Assembly (NCBI GenBank): GCA_045598965.1
Contig: JAZRVH010000016.1
Location: 8,568-72,567, forward strand
Source: RGIG426 sp045598965
GTDB taxonomy: Bacteria; Bacillota; Clostridia; Oscillospirales; Acutalibacteraceae
Direction: 5' to 3'
Length of the DNA stretch: 64,000 nucleotides
This document shows positions 1-9,300 of the stretch, piece after piece. Under the pieces are notes generated by a model that did not search any database, was not told the origin of the DNA, and saw nothing but the letters and a program-made list of their open reading frames with translations. Positions within the stretch are counted from its first letter, which is position 1; each line of letters starts with the position of its first letter. The position numbers and the translations under genes were made by a program.

Positions 1-1
1 T

Positions 2-1075
2 GCCGCCATTAAAGAGTGCAAAAAAGCGGGCATTCGCACCGTGATGATTACCGGCGACCATGTGGTTACCGCTACCGCCATCGGCAAAACGCTGGGCATC
101 CTCAAAGACGAAAGCGAGGCGTTGACCGGCGAGCAGTTATCCGCTATGAGCGACGAGGAATTGTTCGAAAATATCCGTCATTACAGCGTTTATGCCCGTG
201 TATCCCCCACCGACAAAATCCGTATCGTGAAAGCGTGGCAAAAGGCGGGCGAAATTGTCTCTATGACCGGCGACGGCGTCAACGATGCCCCCGCCCTCTC
301 TGCCGCCGACATCGGCTGTGCTATGGGTATCACCGGCACAGACGTTGCCAAAAATGCCGCCGACGTGGTGTTGACCGACGATAACTTTGCCACCATTGTC
401 ACCGCCGTTGAACGTGGTCGTGGCATTTACAACAACATTAAAAAATCTGTCCAGTTCCTGCTCTCTTGCAATTTGGGAGAGATTATTTGCGTATTCGTGG
501 CAATGCTTTTGTGGAAAAAGTCTCCGCTGCTCCCCGTCCAGCTGTTGTGGGTCAACCTCATCACCGACAGCCTGCCCGCACTGGCGTTGGGAATGGAGCC
601 TACCGACAAGGCGGTGATGACCAAAAAGCCCCGCCCGAAAACCGAAAGCATTTTCGCCCACGGTCTTGCCATCAACTCCATTTGGCAAGGGGCAATGATT
701 GCGATATTGACTTTGTTCGCCTACTCTATCGGTGCCAAAACCAGCGTAGAGCTCGGCGGCACCATGGCGTTTGCGGTGTTGGCGTTTTCTCAGCTCATTC
801 ACGCTCTCAACAGCCGTTCTAACCTGTCGCTCTTCCGCATTCATCTGCACACAAACCCCACCATGCTGTTGGCACTTCTCGTCTCGGGCAGCCTTATGGC
901 GGCAACCTTGCTCGTCTCCCCGCTCCAAGGCGTGTTTGGCGTTGTGCCTATGGACGGCGATGCCTGGTCAATCGTCCTGCTGTTCTCGGCAATCCCCCTC
1001 GTGGTGATGGAGCTGTTCAAAGGCGTTGTTGCGTTGATTGACCTCGCTAAAAATGCGTTAAGCAAAGGAGAATGA
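2..1075 (+). CDS. Calcium-type P-type ATPase, C-terminal part (5' end outside window)
   Basis: The reading frame is open from base 2, so the N-terminus and the phosphorylated Asp lie outside the window. What remains starts in the P domain with the VMITGDH motif and continues through the hinge motif TGDGVNDAPA that binds Mg2+. It then runs into several hydrophobic segments. The stretch around QLLWVNLITDSLPALALGMEP is typical of transmembrane segments M5-M6 of PMCA/SERCA-type cation pumps (established family knowledge). It is therefore a membrane ATPase exporting Ca2+ or a related divalent cation; exact ion specificity is inferred. It ends 2 bases before a small Cys-rich membrane protein gene, suggesting co-transcription. 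Confidence 0.93.
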   Translation, partial: AAIKECKKAGIRTVMITGDHVVTATAIGKTLGILKDESEALTGEQLSAMSDEELFENIRHYSVYARVSPTDKIRIVKAWQKAGEIVSMTGDGVNDAPALSAADIGCAMGITGTDVAKNAADVVLTDDNFATIVTAVERGRGIYNNIKKSVQFLLSCNLGEIICVFVAMLLWKKSPLLPVQLLWVNLITDSLPALALGMEPTDKAVMTKKPRPKTESIFAHGLAINSIWQGAMIAILTLFAYSIGAKTSVELGGTMAFAVLAFSQLIHALNSRSNLSLFRIHLHTNPTMLLALLVSGSLMAATLLVSPLQGVFGVVPMDGDAWSIVLLFSAIPLVVMELFKGVVALIDLAKNALSKGE

Positions 1076-1077
1076 CT

Positions 1078-1251
1078 ATGAGTCCCTTGGACATCGTCAT
1101 TTTAGTGGTTGCTATCGGCTGTGCCCTGTTCGGCATCACCGTCACCGTCCTTCGCAAGAAGAAAGGCAAGGGCTGTTGCGGAGATTGCCGTACCTGCGGC
1201 GGCTGTTGCCACCAACCGGAAACGGAACAGAAAGAAAACAAGCAAGAGTAA
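1078..1251 (+). CDS. Small Cys-rich single-pass membrane protein (FeoB-associated-like)
   Basis: This is a 57-residue protein starting with ATG two bases after the P-type ATPase stop; the AAAGGAG in the end of that gene serves as its ribosome site. Residues 4-24 form one hydrophobic helix, followed by a basic stretch (RKKKGKG) and a Cys cluster C-C-x2-C-x2-C-x2-C-C. The tail is hydrophilic and Lys/Glu rich. The architecture (short helix, basic stop-transfer, CxxCxxC cluster) resembles the small FeoB-associated Cys-rich membrane proteins found next to metal transporters in Clostridia. No FeoB is visible here, so the partner is more likely the adjacent cation pump. A metal-binding role is inferred. 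Confidence 0.75.
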   Translation: MSPLDIVILVVAIGCALFGITVTVLRKKKGKGCCGDCRTCGGCCHQPETEQKENKQE

Positions 1252-1269
1252 ACAAAAGAGGGGATTTCT

Positions 1270-2802
1270 ATGTTTTCATCTCTCAATAGTATGGGGCTTT
1301 CAGGCATCGACGGCTTTATGGTGAAAGTCGAAGCAGATTTGTCCCAAGGGCTTCCCGGCTTCGACGTGGTAGGACTTCCCGGTGCGGCTGTGCGGGAATC
1401 CCGTGGACGAGTGCGTGCCGCCCTTAAAAACGGCGGATTTACCTACCCCGTCTCCCGCATTACCATCAACTTAGCCCCGGCAGATATCCGCAAAGAGGGT
1501 TCGGTTTACGACCTCCCCCTTTTGCTGGCACTGCTCAAGGTATCCGACCAGTTACGTGCCGACCTCTCCGATTGTGCTTTTATCGGCGAACTGTCGTTAG
1601 ACGGTGAGGTACGTCCCGTTGCGGGCGTTTTGCCTATGGTGATTGCCGCCCGAGACAACGGTATACACCACGTGTTTATCCCCGCAGATAATGCCGCCGA
1701 GGGAGCTGTGGTGGATGGCGTTGCCGTTTATCCCGTAAAAACCGTAACCCAGTTGCTGTTGCATTTGCAGGGCGGTGACCCAATCGAACCCGTTACCGCC
1801 GCCGACTATCACGCCGAAACCGATGAACACATTCCCGATTTTGCGGACGTCAAAGGACAAGCCGCCGCTCGACGGGCAATGGAAGTCGCCGCCGCCGGAG
1901 GTCACAACATTCTGCTTATCGGCCCTCCCGGCTCGGGCAAAAGTATGCTTGCCAAACGGCTTCCCTCCATTTTGCCGGATATGACTCCCGCCGAAGCACT
2001 GGAAGCCACCAAAATCCACTCCATTGCCGGAGAATTGCCCAAGGATGCGGGTCTCCTTACGGTACGCCCTTTCCGCTCGCCCCACCACACCATTTCGGTG
2101 GCGGGCTTGGCAGGCGGCGGAACCACGCCGAAGCCGGGCGAGGTTTCTCTTGCCCACCACGGCGTGCTGTTTTTGGATGAGCTGCCGGAATTCTCCCGTA
2201 CCGCCATGGAAAGCCTTCGTCAACCGTTGGAGGACCATCGGGTCACCATTTCAAGGGTCAGTGCCACCCTCTCCTATCCCTGTTCCTTTATGCTGGTAGC
2301 GGCCATGAACCCCTGCCCTTGCGGCTTTTACGGACACCCCACTCGTCACTGTACCTGCTCGCCGTCTGCCGCACAACACTATCTCTCTCGCATTTCCGGG
2401 CCGCTTCTCGACCGTGTCGATTTACACATTGAGGTGCCGCCGGTAGAATTTGAACAGCTGACCTCCAAAGCGGCGTCAGAATCCAGTGCCTCTATCCGTG
2501 CCCGTGTCAACGCCGCACGCAATATCCAAAATCAACGCTTTGCCGGCACCGGCATTGTCTCTAATGCCACCATTCCTGCCGGCAAACTGCAAGAGTGGTG
2601 TCCCATGACCGATGCCGCCAAAACCCTGCTCCAAAACGCCTTTGACCGTATGGGTCTTTCCGCCCGTGCCTACGACCGTATTGTTAAAGTCGCCCGCACC
2701 GTTGCGGATTTGGACGCCGCCGAGATCATCGACGTTCCTCATATTGCCGAAGCAATCCAGTACCGCAGTCTTGACCGCAAATACTGGCAAGAGCGAGGCT
2801 GA
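1270..2802 (+). CDS. YifB/ComM family Mg-chelatase-like AAA+ ATPase
   Basis: This 510-aa protein has the usual length and order of the ComM/YifB family. It has an N-terminal Lon-protease-like fold domain (residues 1-170, beginning MFSSLNSMGLSGIDGF). The Mg-chelatase-type AAA+ domain follows, with Walker A GPPGSGKS near residue 218 and Walker B LFLDELPEF near residue 300. A Cys-containing segment (NPCPCGFYGHP) and a C-terminal helical domain complete it. ComM is a hexameric helicase promoting branch migration during natural transformation in Gram-negatives; in Firmicutes the role is less clear. Start ATG 1270 follows an AGAGGGG ribosome site. A Rho-independent terminator lies just downstream at 2823. 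Confidence 0.92.
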   Translation: MFSSLNSMGLSGIDGFMVKVEADLSQGLPGFDVVGLPGAAVRESRGRVRAALKNGGFTYPVSRITINLAPADIRKEGSVYDLPLLLALLKVSDQLRADLSDCAFIGELSLDGEVRPVAGVLPMVIAARDNGIHHVFIPADNAAEGAVVDGVAVYPVKTVTQLLLHLQGGDPIEPVTAADYHAETDEHIPDFADVKGQAAARRAMEVAAAGGHNILLIGPPGSGKSMLAKRLPSILPDMTPAEALEATKIHSIAGELPKDAGLLTVRPFRSPHHTISVAGLAGGGTTPKPGEVSLAHHGVLFLDELPEFSRTAMESLRQPLEDHRVTISRVSATLSYPCSFMLVAAMNPCPCGFYGHPTRHCTCSPSAAQHYLSRISGPLLDRVDLHIEVPPVEFEQLTSKAASESSASIRARVNAARNIQNQRFAGTGIVSNATIPAGKLQEWCPMTDAAKTLLQNAFDRMGLSARAYDRIVKVARTVADLDAAEIIDVPHIAEAIQYRSLDRKYWQERG

Positions 2803-2822
2803 CCTTTCCCATATACATAAAG

Positions 2823-2847
2823 AAAGCACGCCATGGGCGTGCTTTTT
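2823..2847 (+). terminator. Rho-independent terminator after comM-like gene
   Basis: A 10-bp perfect stem (2823-2832 with 2836-2845, AAAGCACGCC) with a 3-base loop is followed by a T run. It is 21 bases after the stop of the ComM-like gene. Confidence 0.85.
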
Positions 2848-2883
2848 GCCGCCATAATTTAAAGAACAAAAGAGGTGAACGCC

Positions 2884-3993
2884 GTGAAAGCGGTTTTGCG
2901 TTATCTAAAAGACCATATCGTGCTGTGCATTGCCATAGCGGTAGCGGTGGTTACCTGTTTTCTCGTGCCGCCTGACAGCGAATATTTAGGCTATTTTGAC
3001 CTGCGAACACTAACCTGTCTGTTTTTGACACTCGCCGTGATTTGTGCTCTTCGTCACATCCACTTTTTTACCATTCTCTCCCGCCGCATCGTTATGCTCA
3101 CCGGCAACCTACGCACACTCGTCCTCGCTCTCGTATACATCACCTTTATCGGGTCAATGCTTATCGCTAACGATATGGCCCTTATCACCTTTTTGCCACT
3201 TGGCTATTTTGCTCTTACCTCCACCGACAACAAACGGTATATGGCATATGTTTTTATTTTACAAAATATATCCGCCAACCTCGGAGGCATGCTGACGCCG
3301 TTCGGCAACCCGCAAAACCTCTATCTCTACTCCTTTTTTCACATTCCTACCGGTGAATTCACCCGCATTATGTTTCCGCCGTTTTTGTTGGCGGTTGCCA
3401 TGCTGACCGTTGCCTGCTGTCTGCTCCCCGGAAAACCGCTTTCTATCACAAATGCATTCCACAAATCGTTAGACAAGCCCCGCACGGTATTGTATTTAAC
3501 GCTTTTCGCCGTCTCTCTTTTCATTGTTTTCCGTTTAATCCCCTATTATATCGGACTTGTCGCCATCCCTCTTGTGCTGTGGTTTACAGACAAAAAAGCT
3601 CTAAAAGAGGTGGATTACGCCCTGCTGTTCACGTTTGTGTTTTTCTTTTTATTTGCAGGCAACCTCTCTCGCATCCCAGCGGTCAACACCTTTTTCGCCG
3701 GTCTGTTACAAAAAAGCACGTTGCTTGTATCCATTCTCTCCTGCCAGTGTATCAGCAACGTTCCCTCCGCTATTTTGTTGTCGCAGTTTACAAGCAACTA
3801 TAAGGAACTTCTCCTCGGCGTCAATATCGGCGGCACGGGCACGCTTATTGCCTCGCTTGCAAGTTTAATCACATACAGCGAATACGCTATTTTCGACCCG
3901 AAAGGCAAAAAGAAATACCTGCTCCTTTTTACCGTCGTCAACATCGTATTCTTAGTGGTGATGACCGCCGTCACCGCCTATTGGTTTGTATAA
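2884..3993 (+). CDS. SLC13/ArsB-NhaD-like anion or ion permease
   Basis: A 369-aa integral membrane protein with about 10 hydrophobic segments across its whole length. Re-entrant-like motifs LIANDMALITFLPL (residues about 95-110) and TPFGNPQNLY (residues about 140-150) are characteristic of the citrate-transporter/ArsB/NhaD/SLC13 superfamily: Asn-Asp in the first half and Gly-Asn-Pro-Gln. The substrate cannot be told from sequence. GTG 2884 is preferred to GTG 2875 because the AGAGGTGA ribosome site overlaps the latter and is 5 bases from 2884. The gene is single, flanked by terminators on both sides. Confidence 0.8.
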   Translation: MKAVLRYLKDHIVLCIAIAVAVVTCFLVPPDSEYLGYFDLRTLTCLFLTLAVICALRHIHFFTILSRRIVMLTGNLRTLVLALVYITFIGSMLIANDMALITFLPLGYFALTSTDNKRYMAYVFILQNISANLGGMLTPFGNPQNLYLYSFFHIPTGEFTRIMFPPFLLAVAMLTVACCLLPGKPLSITNAFHKSLDKPRTVLYLTLFAVSLFIVFRLIPYYIGLVAIPLVLWFTDKKALKEVDYALLFTFVFFFLFAGNLSRIPAVNTFFAGLLQKSTLLVSILSCQCISNVPSAILLSQFTSNYKELLLGVNIGGTGTLIASLASLITYSEYAIFDPKGKKKYLLLFTVVNIVFLVVMTAVTAYWFV

Positions 3994-4011
3994 ACACCCA
4001 TAAAAAACGCA

Positions 4012-4045
4012 AAAGAGCACTGTGGAACGCCACAGTGCTCTTTTT
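4012..4045. terminator. Bidirectional terminator between convergent genes
   Basis: A 14-bp perfect stem (4012-4025 with 4030-4043) with an AACG loop has an A run on one side and a T run on the other. It can end both the permease (+) and the 310-aa gene (-). Confidence 0.88.
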
Positions 4046-4066
4046 ATGTTCCATTTTCAAAAACCA

Positions 4067-4999
4067 TTAGATATCAATAGCACCTTTTTTCAGGCTATAT
4101 TCCGCATCCGGTTCGTTCTCCTGCATTTCCAGGGAGCTGTTTTCTTCCTGATATTGGGGGTTTCCATACTTCTCCATCGAATTGTTCACGAAGAAGTTAA
4201 TCGTGTTACTGACTTCTTGTCCCGCTTCCAATGCCACACGCATATAGTCTTGCATATGTTCATTCAAAGTTTCGAACGAGCTTTCCTCAGAAAACGCCAG
4301 GAAGTTGACCACTTTAGGATCTGCATTCTCATTTTTGATAAGGTCCTCGACCTGCTCTTTGAACATCGGATTTACATCGTCACCCAAAGCGTTCAGGCGA
4401 TCTTGCAAAATCTGTTTATCTTCGCTAAGGCGTTCCGCCGGAGAAAGGGCTTTCCGTTTTTCAATCTTGGTGTTGTCATAGTTATCCATTTTTTCGTCCA
4501 GTCTCGCCTTGATATCCTCGGGGCTTTCCACCTCGGGCTTCGCTTCCGAAACAGGATCCGCTTTTGGAGCATTTGCCGAAGAGCCGCTGAAAATGCCTTT
4601 GAACCAACCTTTGATACCTTTCCAAATCCCTTCGAAAAAGCCGACTTTTTTCGCCACAGCAACCGCCGTCGCCACCGTCGCCTTTTCCGGATCCTCTTTT
4701 TCTTTCGGCAGGTTGATATCCTTCATCATCGGATCCAAAAATCCGTCATCTCGACTCATATTCAAATCATCAGTCGAAATCTCGTGAGAAGACTGATCCA
4801 AATATTCCAGTTCGTCATCTTCACCGGAAAGCTGGTTGAGAACCTCAATCGTATCGTCACTCATTTTCGGTGCATCTGCAGGAATCCGATATTGCTCCGC
4901 CTCGGGAGAATCCATATTGACGGCTTTATATCCCCCGAAAAATCCTTTAAGGTTGTCCCACCAGGTCGGCTCATGGTCAACAAATACTACTTTCGGCAT
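4067..4999 (-). CDS. Uncharacterised 310-aa acidic soluble protein
   Basis: Not recognised. It starts MPKVVFVDHEP after a good AAGGAG ribosome site. Residues 1-20 include two aromatic clusters (TWWDNLKGFFGG), and residues 110-135 form a second aromatic/Gly amphipathic stretch (GIWKGIKGWFKGIF). The rest is acidic, Lys/Glu rich and helical, with no signal peptide and no clear transmembrane helix. The two short Trp-x2-(Leu/Ile)-Lys-Gly-Phe/Trp-Phe elements resemble each other (WDNLKGFFGG, WKGIKGWFKG) and could be membrane- or partner-docking helices (inference). Its upstream region shares a TGTAAC-containing element with two sites in the type IV secretion cluster, which raises the possibility of common control. 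Confidence 0.6.
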   Translation of the reverse strand: MPKVVFVDHEPTWWDNLKGFFGGYKAVNMDSPEAEQYRIPADAPKMSDDTIEVLNQLSGEDDELEYLDQSSHEISTDDLNMSRDDGFLDPMMKDINLPKEKEDPEKATVATAVAVAKKVGFFEGIWKGIKGWFKGIFSGSSANAPKADPVSEAKPEVESPEDIKARLDEKMDNYDNTKIEKRKALSPAERLSEDKQILQDRLNALGDDVNPMFKEQVEDLIKNENADPKVVNFLAFSEESSFETLNEHMQDYMRVALEAGQEVSNTINFFVNNSMEKYGNPQYQEENSSLEMQENEPDAEYSLKKGAIDI

Positions 5000-5074
5000 A
5001 TCTCATTACTCCTTACATTCGCCTTGCGGCGTTTTTTGTCCTTGCACACATAATACCGAGACCGACATGAAAAC

Positions 5075-5080
5075 GTTACA
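5075..5080 (-). promoter_or_regulatory. TGTAAC element upstream of the 310-aa gene (possible ECF -35)
   Basis: On the minus strand TGTAAC is followed by GTTTTC and preceded by TTTTTCG. It lies about 75 bases upstream of the 310-aa start. TGTAAC is a typical -35 of some Bacillus ECF sigma factors (sigma-X-like). A candidate -10, CGGTAT, is 16 bases downstream. The same TGTAAC-N-TTT core is found before the ECF sigma gene (58872) and before the 1669-aa gene (44897). The -10 parts are not conserved, so the call is tentative. Confidence 0.3.
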
Positions 5081-5112
5081 TTTCCCGAAAAACTTTTTTC
5101 AATCGAGATGCA

Positions 5113-6240
5113 TTATTTTGCACAGCTGAGAAGTGCATTCGAAAGCGTTTCATTTCCCTCGGCAATTTTCACCTTGTCCCAGCCCGTTTTCTTGCCGGCA
5201 TACGCCACCACGTTAATGCCGCCGCAACCGGAAAATGCCCCTTTTTCAATAGACTCAATGGTCGTCTCAAAGCTGACGCGGGAAAGACCGGTGCAATCCA
5301 TAAACGTCTTTTCCGAAATCGACGTCACACTGCTCGGAATTGTCAAGCTACGCAACGAAATACAACCGGAAAATGCCTGTGTGCCGATTTCGGTCACCGT
5401 GTCGGGAATGGTGATGCCGGAAAGCGAAATACACCGAGCAAACGCATACATACCGATAGAGGTCACGCTTTTCGGAATCGTTACCGAAACAAGCGACGAG
5501 CATCCTTGAAACGCATAATCGTCAATCTTTTCCAGTCCCTCCGGCAAAACAACGTTTTGAACAGACAAATCGTTGACAAACGCCGAGGAAATGTGTTTAA
5601 CGGTTTTGGGCAACGTCACTGCCTGTTTTTTTCCGTTATAATCAATGAGCACGCCGTCGCCGATGATAACAAATTCCTCTTTAAGCGAAGCGAACCACTG
5701 GGTTCCGTAAAAAGCGTCAACGCCGACCGAGGTAATGTTTTTTCCGACCAAAACATTTTCCAAAGCGGCACAACCGGAAAACGCATTATCGCCGATTGTC
5801 GTCACCGTATCCGGCAGTGAAACCGCCGTCAACGATACACACTCAGAAAAGGCGTAACTTCCAATCGTTTGCAAACTGTCCCCCAGCTTCACCGTTGTGA
5901 GGGCGGAGCAATTCTTAAAGGCACCCGTCTCAATCCATTCCACCGTCGTCGGAAAGGTAACCTGTTTGATTACCTTGTTTTCAGCGAACGCATTTTTTTC
6001 AATTCCCACCACCGGAAGATTATCCAACATTTTGGGAATTTCCAAAGCAGTTGCCGAGCCTTTATATTGACTGATTCGGGCTGTTTTGGTGTTTTCCGAA
6101 CGGGTATATGTATATTCGCCCGAAACAAGCCCCGAAACGAGGGTATCCTCTTTTTCCTTACACGAACAAAGTAATCCACACAGCAACACAAGTACCAAAC
6201 CCAATGTTGCTATACGCAAAATACAAGTGTGTTTTCTCAT
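5113..6240 (-). CDS. BspA-type leucine-rich repeat surface lipoprotein
   Basis: 375 aa. The N-terminus has a basic start, a hydrophobic core and a lipobox ending LLCSC (Cys about residue 27), so the mature protein is lipid-anchored outside the cell. Residues about 60-360 are tandem LRR_5 (Treponema pallidum/BspA) repeats. Each runs roughly as I-x-x-x-A-F-x-x-C-x-x-L-x-x-V-x-I-P-x-x-V-T-x-I, and about 10-12 copies are visible (AFSGC, AFQGC, AFARC and TFMDC). Such proteins are commonly adhesins or carbohydrate/host-surface binders in gut bacteria; the specific ligand is unknown. Start ATG follows AGGAGC. The gene stands alone with its own candidate promoter at 6272-6300. Confidence 0.88.
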   Translation of the reverse strand: MRKHTCILRIATLGLVLVLLCGLLCSCKEKEDTLVSGLVSGEYTYTRSENTKTARISQYKGSATALEIPKMLDNLPVVGIEKNAFAENKVIKQVTFPTTVEWIETGAFKNCSALTTVKLGDSLQTIGSYAFSECVSLTAVSLPDTVTTIGDNAFSGCAALENVLVGKNITSVGVDAFYGTQWFASLKEEFVIIGDGVLIDYNGKKQAVTLPKTVKHISSAFVNDLSVQNVVLPEGLEKIDDYAFQGCSSLVSVTIPKSVTSIGMYAFARCISLSGITIPDTVTEIGTQAFSGCISLRSLTIPSSVTSISEKTFMDCTGLSRVSFETTIESIEKGAFSGCGGINVVAYAGKKTGWDKVKIAEGNETLSNALLSCAK

Positions 6241-6271
6241 TGTTTTAGCTCCTTTAATTATGTGTATATGT

Positions 6272-6300
6272 ATTATGACACATTAAACGAAAAATGTAAA
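6272..6300 (-). promoter_or_regulatory. Candidate sigma-A promoter for the LRR lipoprotein
   Basis: Minus strand: -35 TTTACA (6295-6300), 17-base spacer, -10 CATAAT (6272-6277), about 30 bases upstream of the start codon. Confidence 0.45.
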
Positions 6301-6302
6301 GG

Positions 6303-6340
6303 AAAAATCGACAGAAGGCGAAGTGCCTTCTGCCGATTTT
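6303..6340 (-). terminator. Terminator after the GH16-dockerin gene
   Basis: An inverted repeat with stem AAAATCG/CAGAAGGC and a central GAAGT loop has one mismatch. A T run follows on the minus strand. It lies 10 bases beyond the GH16 stop. Confidence 0.8.
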
Positions 6341-6350
6341 CAAATGTTAC

Positions 6351-9300
6351 TTACTGCGGGCCCAGTTTGTCGATAAGGTTGGCAATGAATTTACGCACAG
6401 AAAGCACGTCTTTCATATTCACCAAACCATCCACATTCACGTCGGAATTCTGGAAACTAATGGCGTCAACGGTAATCAAATCCGCAATGTATTTCCGCAT
6501 AGCGAGCACGTCTTTCATATTGACCGCCTTGTCGTCATTGGCGTCACCGTAGAGAATACCTTCCGGAGTGGTCGGCATGGTGTACGACGGCATGGTCGGA
6601 ATCGTCGGGTTAGACGGATCGCCGGACGGTGTCGTATACGACGGGTTAAAGGACGGCATCGTCGGTATGGTCGGCTCCGTCGGGTTAGACGGATCACCGG
6701 ACGGGGTCGTCGGATCACTGCTCGGCGTAGTCGGGTCGCTACTCGGCGTAGTCGGGTCGCTGGTCGGGGTTGTATACGTCGGGTTGCTGCTCGGCGTGGT
6801 CGGCTGAGTCGACTCCGTCGCCTGCGTCGTATAGGACGTTACGGTATTGCCCTCGGACAAGGACAAGTTGTCGCAAGTAATCGAGCCGGTCTGCTGTTTA
6901 TACACCGAGACGATAAAGGTGAGCTCGGTCACTTCCGAACCGGTAGTAAAGGTATATCCTTTTGCCGGGTCGAGATCTTGCACTTTCACAGCCAGTTCGC
7001 CCTCGCCGGCACCACGGATATACACCCAAGCGATATCTTTGTTTCCGGTGAAGTTACCGGAGAAGGTGTAGGTGGTGTTCGGTTTGCAACCACCCACGGT
7101 CTGCGTCAAGCTGGCGGTGATTTCGCCGGCGGTAATGACCACCGCACCGTCTTTCAGCTCCGCCGTTTGGTCGAGCGACCAATAGTTGGTGCCATCGTCA
7201 AACGTACCGTTCAGAATCGTGCCGGAGGAGTTGGCGGTCGATCCACCACCGCCGCCACCGCCGCCGCCACCGCCGCCGGCGGTGCAGACGACCGTGGTAA
7301 TCGGGCTCCACTCGGTGGTGTAGTCGAGGTCGGTAATGTTAGCACGAATACGGTATTTATGCACCGAATCGGTCGGAAGACCGGTATGGCTGAAGGTGGT
7401 TTCAGAGGATTTGGACATCACAATCTGTCCATCCTCTTCGAGGTCGAAGGTCACGGGATGACCGAGAGCTTGGTTCGAATAATCCCACCAGATATCCACA
7501 TTGGTGGCACCGCCGGACACGTGCATACCCGGAGCGGCATAGATGTTTGCATAGCCGTTGGAAACCTCAATCGGGGCACTCCAGTCGCTGTATTTGCCGG
7601 CATCGTCCATAGCACGAATCATATAACTGTACACGCCGTTGCCGAGGGTCACGTCCACAATAGCGTACTGACCGCTCGCACGACGGGACGGAACCGTGGT
7701 AATTTTCCCGTCTCTGTCTTTGATTTCATAGGCTTTCGCCATCGTGCCGATAGCTCCATCGCCGGAGCCCTCATCCACAATGAGCTGCCATTTGTTCGGG
7801 TCGGTGTTATCCTGCTTGGCGATAATGCCCGGAATCGGCATACCGTCCGCCTGCATATCCACCTCGGCGAGAGCCGACCAGTTACTGAATCCAAGCGGGC
7901 CTACCGAACGCACACGCACAATGTGCGTACCGTTTGCCATACCTTGCAGATACGGAGTTTCGGTATCGCCGCTGGTCATGGAATAGAACGCACCGCTGGA
8001 CTGGTTCATAAGTCCGCAGTTGTCCACTTCCATGTAGTAGTCCACAGCACCCGGAACATCGTCCCATTCCACCACAAGGCGGTGACCGACGGCACGAGCG
8101 GTGATTTTCGGCACACCGATACACACCATCGCTTCATAGCTCCATGCACCGGTTTCGCCGGTCTTCTTAGCACGAAGCTGCAGGTTGTGTTGTCCCACGT
8201 TGAGACCGGTGATTTGGTACGGAGCCGTTACGTTCGTATAGACTTTACCGTCAATTTTCAGGTCATAGCCGGTAGCCGTAGCAACCGGATCCCACGTAAC
8301 CGTCGCATTCTGACCGTCGATGGCGGTTTTCGGAATCGGACGTTCCAACAAGCCGTGAGCCGTTTGCCAACCGGGGAATTCCACCGGCGTAACAAAGTCT
8401 TTGTTCGGCACGTCCTCACGATAGTCATAAAAGTCGCCCGGTAAATCCAACGCTTTCTGTGCCGAGTTGGTGACTTTTTGGAAATACGGTTTAATGGTAC
8501 AAGAGTCGATGTAGGTATAGCAGGTATCAAAGTTCGGGGTACCCGCCCAACCGGTATAGCGATTCTCGCCCGCCGGGAACAAGTCGCCTTTACCGCTGTT
8601 CACCGGGAACCAGTCGGCAATCCAGAAACGAGCACCACGGTACGGCGTGTTAATACCGAAACCGGTGGTCATTTTGTTGGAGGTGCCGTTCGCCGCATAG
8701 AATTTTCCGAGTTGTTTTTGACCCGCAGCGTATTCGGTATCGTTTTCCTGACCGGCGTTCCATTTCTCGGAGTCGTTGGCGTCGTAGGTGTTGACCATAA
8801 CGCCGTCGATGTACCAGGTAACCGAAGAAAGTCCGGTGTGTTTGTCTACCGATTTGCCCGCATCCTTATCCGCTTTGGACATATAAGCGTTCGATTTATA
8901 CGGGTCTTCCGAGTCGTCCACCGCACACCAGACATAGGTGAAGGTGTGGAACTGACCGTCCGCAATGCAGAGGGTCGGATTGTTGTCCGGGTTGGAACGG
9001 CGGGAGAACTCGCCGCCCTCGCCGGGACGTTTGCCGCCCCAGCAGTTGGAGCGGAGAATGTTTAAGGTAATGGCATCGTCCGGACGGTTGTCGTTATACG
9101 CCGACGGGAACTCCCAGTCGATTTCCGTGTTACGAACGTTACCACGCAGGTTGTTAGGCGTTTTTGTGTCATCCTCGAAGAACTCGGGATCGCCCGGCAT
9201 ATAGCCGATATAGCTGAACGACCAGAACGCACGGCACACGCCGAGGGTATTTTCGATTTTTGCCACAACCTCGTATTCGCCCGAAGCGAAATACGGGCGG

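Noticed and set aside
137..928. Long minus-strand ORF of 263 codons opposite the P-type ATPase
   Set aside because: It mirrors the high-GC coding frame of the pump, shows no family-like composition (His/Gln/Arg rich) and has no ribosome site.
6978..8444. 488-codon plus-strand ORF opposite the GH16-dockerin gene
   Set aside because: A shadow of the true minus-strand gene with basic, low-complexity composition and no plausible ribosome site.
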